A stretch of DNA of 64,000 nt from Polynucleobacter sp. AP-Titi-500A-B4 (GTDB lineage Bacteria > Pseudomonadota > Gammaproteobacteria > Burkholderiales > Burkholderiaceae): the NCBI RefSeq assembly GCF_018688095.1, contig NZ_CP061311.1:1830120-1894119 (forward strand), read 5' to 3'. Made by a program: the position numbers and the translations under genes. Shown piece by piece: positions 60,313-64,000 of this stretch; the first letter of the stretch is position 1, and every line of letters begins with the position of its first letter. The notes beneath the pieces were generated by a model. The model ran no database searches. It had not been told where the DNA came from and was given only the letters and a program-made list of their open reading frames with translations.

Positions 60313-63201
60313 ATGAATAACGAAATCAAGATCCGCGGTGCCCGCACCCACAACCTCAAAAACATCAATCTAGACATCCCTAGAGAGAAACTTGTTGTCT
60401 TAACTGGCCTATCTGGATCTGGCAAAAGCTCGTTAGCTTTTGACACACTCTATGCCGAAGGCCAACGTCGCTATGTTGAATCTCTCTCCGCATATGCGCG
60501 TCAGTTTTTGCAGTTAATGGAAAAACCTGATGTCGATACGATCGAAGGTCTATCACCTGCAATCTCGATTGAGCAAAAAGCAACGAGTCATAACCCGCGC
60601 TCTACCGTTGGTACCGTGACTGAAATTCATGATTACCTCCGCCTCTTGTTTGCGCGCGCAGGCACGCCACATTGTCCTGATCACGATCTTCCATTAGAAG
60701 CTCAAAGTGTTTCGCAAATGGTGGATACCGTGCTATCAATGCCAGAAGACACCAAGCTTATGATTCTGGCTCCAGTCGTTAGCGAGCGTAAGGGTGAATT
60801 CGTTGATCTCTTCCAAGACCTCCAAGCGCAAGGCTTTGTGCGCTTTCGGGTGCGCTCTGGTGGCGGCACAGCGAACATCGCGAAAGCAGAAATTTTTGAA
60901 GTCGATCAATTACCTGAACTCAAGAAAAACGATAAGCATTCCATTGAAGTCGTAGTAGACCGCATTAAAGTGCGTCCCGATATTCAGCAACGCCTTGCCG
61001 AATCTTTCGAAACAGCGCTACGTCTAGCTGACGGTAAAGCCATGATCGTTGACATGGATACTGGCAAAGAAATGATTTTCTCAAGCAAGTTTGCTTGTCC
61101 TGTTTGCTCATACTCATTGCAAGAGCTGGAGCCTCGCCTCTTTTCCTTTAATAATCCAATGGGTGCCTGCCCATCCTGTGATGGTCTTGGGCACCAATCC
61201 TTCTTTGATCCTAAGCGCATCGTGGCACATCCGGATTTATCCCTTGCCTCTGGTGCAATTAAAGGCTGGGATCGCCGCAATCAGTTTTACTTCAAACTCC
61301 TGCAAACCCTCGCCAAGCATGGCGGCTTTGATGTCGAGAAGCCTTTTGAAACGCTATCTAAGAAACAACAGGACCTCATCCTCTTAGGCTCAGGGGATGT
61401 CACCATTCCTTTTGAATACATCAATGAACGTGGCAAGAATAGTATTCGTGAACATGCTTTTGAAGGTATTGTTGCCAACTTTGAACGTCGCTATCGCGAG
61501 ACGGATTCTGTCACAGTGCGTGAAGAACTTGCGCGCTATCAAAATATTCAAATCTGCCCAGAATGTAATGGCAGTCGTTTGCGTAAAGAGGCGCGCTTTG
61601 TCAAAGTAGGCGAAAAGAAACAATCTCGCGCCATCTATGAGATCAGCGCCTTGCCTCTCAAAGAAGCTAAAGAATACTTTGAAGCGCTCGAGCTTAAAGG
61701 GGCTAAGAGAGAAATCGCCGATAAGATTGTGAAAGAAATCAGCGCACGTCTACGCTTCTTAAATGATGTTGGCCTGGATTACCTCTCTTTGGAGCGAAGC
61801 GCAGATACTCTTTCTGGTGGAGAAGCTCAGCGCATTCGGCTTGCAAGCCAGATTGGTTCTGGCTTAACTGGGGTGATGTATGTATTGGACGAGCCCTCCA
61901 TTGGACTGCATCAACGCGATAACGATCGTTTGATTGGCACCCTAAAACACCTGCGTGATTTAGGTAATAGCGTTTTAGTGGTTGAGCATGATGAAGATAT
62001 GATTCGCGCATCTGATTGGGTCATTGATATCGGTCCAGGCGCTGGCGTTCATGGTGGTGAAATCGTTGCCGAAGGTACTCCTGCTGAAGTGGAAGCCAAT
62101 CCAAAATCATTAACTGGCGCATACCTTGCTGGTCGTGAAGCGATTGAAGTTCCACAAAAACGTATTCCGGTGAATGATCGTTTTTTAGAAATCATTGGGG
62201 CGCGCGGCAATAACTTGCAATCCGTGCATGCAAAGATTCCTGTTGGACTACTCACATGCGTTACCGGCGTATCTGGTTCAGGCAAGTCCACCCTCATTAA
62301 TGACACCCTCCATCACGCTGTTGCCCAGCATTTGTATGGTTCTAATGCCGAACCAGCTGCGCATGATGCGATGAAGGGCTTAGAGCATTTTGACAAAGTC
62401 ATTAGCGTGGATCAATCACCGATTGGCAGAACGCCTCGATCCAACCCCGCTACCTATACCGGTCTCTTTACACCAATTCGCGAACTTTTTGCAGGCGTTC
62501 CTGCTGCTCGCGAACGTGGCTACGAAGCTGGTCGCTTCTCCTTTAACGTCAAAGGTGGTCGTTGCGATTCTTGCGAAGGAGATGGCGTCCTCAAAGTAGA
62601 AATGCACTTTTTGCCAGATGTCTATGTACCTTGCGATGTTTGCCATGGCAAACGCTACAACCGGGAGACTTTAGATATTCGCTATAAAGGCAAGAATATT
62701 CATGAAGTGCTCTCGATGACGATCGAACAAGCTCATGAATTCTTTGAGGCAGTTCCTGTTGTCAAGCGCAAGCTCAAAACATTATTAGATGTTGGCCTAG
62801 GTTATGTGAAGCTTGGACAGAGTGCGACGACTCTGTCGGGCGGCGAAGCACAGCGTGTGAAGTTATCCCTTGAGCTTTCTAAGCGAGATACTGGTAGAAC
62901 CCTCTACATCCTAGATGAACCTACCACCGGCTTACACTTCCACGATATTCAGTTGCTCCTAACAGTGATTCAAACACTGAAGAAGCAAGGTAATACGATT
63001 GTGATCATCGAACATAACTTAGATGTCATTAAGACTGCCGATTGGATTATTGACTTAGGTCCTAAGGGTGGCGCCGGTGGTGGTCAAATCATTGCCACTG
63101 GTACACCTGAGGACGTTGCGAAGAATGAGTTGAGTTTTACAGGTCATTACTTAGCACCATTACTCACTCGCAAACCAGTCGCTACCAAGAAAAAGAAATA
63201 G
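60313..63201 (+). CDS. uvrA: excinuclease ABC subunit A
   Basis: The 962-residue damage-recognition ATPase of nucleotide excision repair. Two ABC modules: Walker A GLSGSGKSS at 32-40 and GVSGSGKST (about 655), signatures LSGGEAQRIRLA and LSGGEAQRVKLS, Walker B VLDEPSIGLH and ILDEPTTGLH. The zinc modules are visible as CPVCSYSLQ...CPSCDGLG and CDSCEGDGVLKVEMHFLPDV...CDVCHGKRYN. Complete and normal in length. Confidence 0.98.
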   Translation: MNNEIKIRGARTHNLKNINLDIPREKLVVLTGLSGSGKSSLAFDTLYAEGQRRYVESLSAYARQFLQLMEKPDVDTIEGLSPAISIEQKATSHNPRSTVGTVTEIHDYLRLLFARAGTPHCPDHDLPLEAQSVSQMVDTVLSMPEDTKLMILAPVVSERKGEFVDLFQDLQAQGFVRFRVRSGGGTANIAKAEIFEVDQLPELKKNDKHSIEVVVDRIKVRPDIQQRLAESFETALRLADGKAMIVDMDTGKEMIFSSKFACPVCSYSLQELEPRLFSFNNPMGACPSCDGLGHQSFFDPKRIVAHPDLSLASGAIKGWDRRNQFYFKLLQTLAKHGGFDVEKPFETLSKKQQDLILLGSGDVTIPFEYINERGKNSIREHAFEGIVANFERRYRETDSVTVREELARYQNIQICPECNGSRLRKEARFVKVGEKKQSRAIYEISALPLKEAKEYFEALELKGAKREIADKIVKEISARLRFLNDVGLDYLSLERSADTLSGGEAQRIRLASQIGSGLTGVMYVLDEPSIGLHQRDNDRLIGTLKHLRDLGNSVLVVEHDEDMIRASDWVIDIGPGAGVHGGEIVAEGTPAEVEANPKSLTGAYLAGREAIEVPQKRIPVNDRFLEIIGARGNNLQSVHAKIPVGLLTCVTGVSGSGKSTLINDTLHHAVAQHLYGSNAEPAAHDAMKGLEHFDKVISVDQSPIGRTPRSNPATYTGLFTPIRELFAGVPAARERGYEAGRFSFNVKGGRCDSCEGDGVLKVEMHFLPDVYVPCDVCHGKRYNRETLDIRYKGKNIHEVLSMTIEQAHEFFEAVPVVKRKLKTLLDVGLGYVKLGQSATTLSGGEAQRVKLSLELSKRDTGRTLYILDEPTTGLHFHDIQLLLTVIQTLKKQGNTIVIIEHNLDVIKTADWIIDLGPKGGAGGGQIIATGTPEDVAKNELSFTGHYLAPLLTRKPVATKKKK

Positions 63202-63224
63202 GCAAAGCAATACTGCAGACAATC

Positions 63225-64000
63225 TCAGAGTAATTTAGCTTCGGCCAAGTCGGTCGCCTCTGAATTACCTGAGACCACCAAAATATCGTTAGCCTGCAGT
63301 TGTAATTCTGGTGTCAATACCAGTTTTGCATAGTCTGCATTTAACCCCTTGCGACGAACTGCCTGAACACTGATGCCCACGCTCCCGAGGTCAAGCTCGT
63401 CCAATGTTTTTCCAACCGCTTGGGAATTCGGTAACAAAGTAATCGAATGCAAACGCCAAGATTCATTTGAACCAAAGTCATCATCACCCGCACCCCGGAA
63501 ATAACCACGTAATAAGCTATAGCGCTCTTCGCGCGCAGTTGTAATGCGTCTCACTACCTTACGCATTGGGACGCCCATAATCAATAAGACATGGGATGCA
63601 ATCATGAGGCTGCCCTCAATCAACTCGGGAACTACTTCGGTGGCCCCGGCTGCTTGCAATTTAGCAATATCTGCATCATCTCTAGTTCGAACCAGCACTG
63701 TCATACCAGGACGCAAACGTTCAACTTGACGAAGCACACGCAAACTCGCAGCAGTATCAGCATAGGTAATGACAACAGTCTTTGCTCTAGAGAGGCCAGC
63801 GGCGATTAAATAGTTTTCACGGCTTGCATCGCCATACACCACATTATCGCCAGCAGCGGCAGCCTCCTTTACGCGATCAGGATCTAAATCCAAAGCAATA
63901 TAAGGAATCTTTTCCTGATCGAGCATGCGAGCCAAGCTTTGTCCTGAACGACCAAAGCCGCAGATGATCACATGATTTTCATTACGTACACTTTTTGCTG
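63225..64000 (-). CDS. KefB/CPA2-type K+/H+ antiporter, C-terminal TrkA domains (partial)
   Basis: Runs off the right edge, so only about the last 258 residues are seen. It begins in VRNENHVIICGFGRSGQSLARML, the NAD-binding Rossmann motif of a TrkA-N (RCK) domain, with PYIALDLDPDRV and VVYGDASRENYLIAAGL; the end (about 170-258) is a TrkA-C domain (ITLLPNSQAVGKTLDELDLGSVGISVQAVRR). This is the soluble regulatory half of monovalent cation:proton antiporters of the CPA2 family (KefB/KefC-like). The membrane half should lie beyond the window. It converges on uvrA. Confidence 0.88.
   Translation of the reverse strand, partial: AKSVRNENHVIICGFGRSGQSLARMLDQEKIPYIALDLDPDRVKEAAAAGDNVVYGDASRENYLIAAGLSRAKTVVITYADTAASLRVLRQVERLRPGMTVLVRTRDDADIAKLQAAGATEVVPELIEGSLMIASHVLLIMGVPMRKVVRRITTAREERYSLLRGYFRGAGDDDFGSNESWRLHSITLLPNSQAVGKTLDELDLGSVGISVQAVRRKGLNADYAKLVLTPELQLQANDILVVSGNSEATDLAEAKLL

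Noticed and set aside
1..64000. CRISPR arrays, prophage, insertion sequences, defence islands, secondary-metabolite clusters
   Set aside because: No regularly spaced repeats, transposase, integrase, restriction or nuclease-helicase modules, or synthase genes were seen; gene content is almost wholly housekeeping.

Overview
The window reads as an ordinary stretch of chromosome from a low-GC betaproteobacterium. Gene order (lptD-surA-pdxA-rsmA; glyQ-glyS-gmhB-plsC; dusB-fis-purH-ruvCAB; rplM-rpsI; ubiB-ubiJ; DUF971-ubiE; ssb and uvrA flanking an MFS gene) and protein sequence point to Burkholderiales. The AT-rich base composition and very tight packing suggest Polynucleobacter or a close relative; this is inference, since no 16S rRNA is present. 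About 60 genes fill almost the whole window. I see no insertion sequences, prophage genes, CRISPR array, tRNA or rRNA genes, or toxin islands.

Layout. 1-9 kb is the most accessory-like part: the end of a TRAP transporter, a cytosolic gamma-glutamyltransferase-like gene, a TRIC-type channel, maleylacetoacetate isomerase, an auxin-efflux-type carrier, a gamma carbonic anhydrase, an ammonium transporter with an NtrC-like palindrome upstream, a small secreted Rap1a-like protein, a glycine-zipper lipoprotein, an OsmC protein, a rhodanese and a putative Na+/H+ antiporter. 9-18 kb (+) is tRNA/rRNA maturation (miaB, ybeY), corC, lipoprotein N-acyltransferase, glycyl-tRNA synthetase and LPS/phospholipid genes. 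17.7-23.5 kb (-) is the outer-membrane assembly operon lptD-surA-pdxA-rsmA. 23.5-33 kb (+) is amgK-murU (cell-wall sugar salvage), pepP-ubiH, dusB-fis, purH and the Holliday-junction genes ruvC, ruvA and ruvB.

33-38.4 kb holds tyrS, anmK, erpA, argC and the ribosomal operon rplM-rpsI. A 418-base gene-free gap (38381-38798) contains the best candidate for something undescribed: a compact minus-strand transcription unit of about 100 nt with its own sigma70-like promoter, three predicted stem-loops, C-rich anti-Shine-Dalgarno-like segments and a strong intrinsic terminator. RNase P RNA (rnpB) follows at 39.2-39.5 kb. 39.5-51 kb (-) has pyrC, a glycerate kinase, an ABC exporter, aspS-nudB and the ubiquinone genes ubiB, ubiJ and ubiE with a Tim44-like protein and a DUF971 protein. 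51-55 kb is one 1279-residue FAD/iron-sulfur oxidoreductase. 55-64 kb has ilvA, a 5'-nucleotidase, queF, ssb, an MFS transporter, uvrA and the end of a KefB-like antiporter.

Themes across the window: anmK, amgK and murU together supply three enzymes of the anhydro-MurNAc salvage route that bypasses de novo UDP-MurNAc synthesis; several operons serve the envelope (lptD, surA, lnt, plsC, gmhB) and ubiquinone (ubiH, ubiB, ubiJ, ubiE). Most starts were chosen from ribosome-binding sites and family N-termini; uncertain ones are marked.
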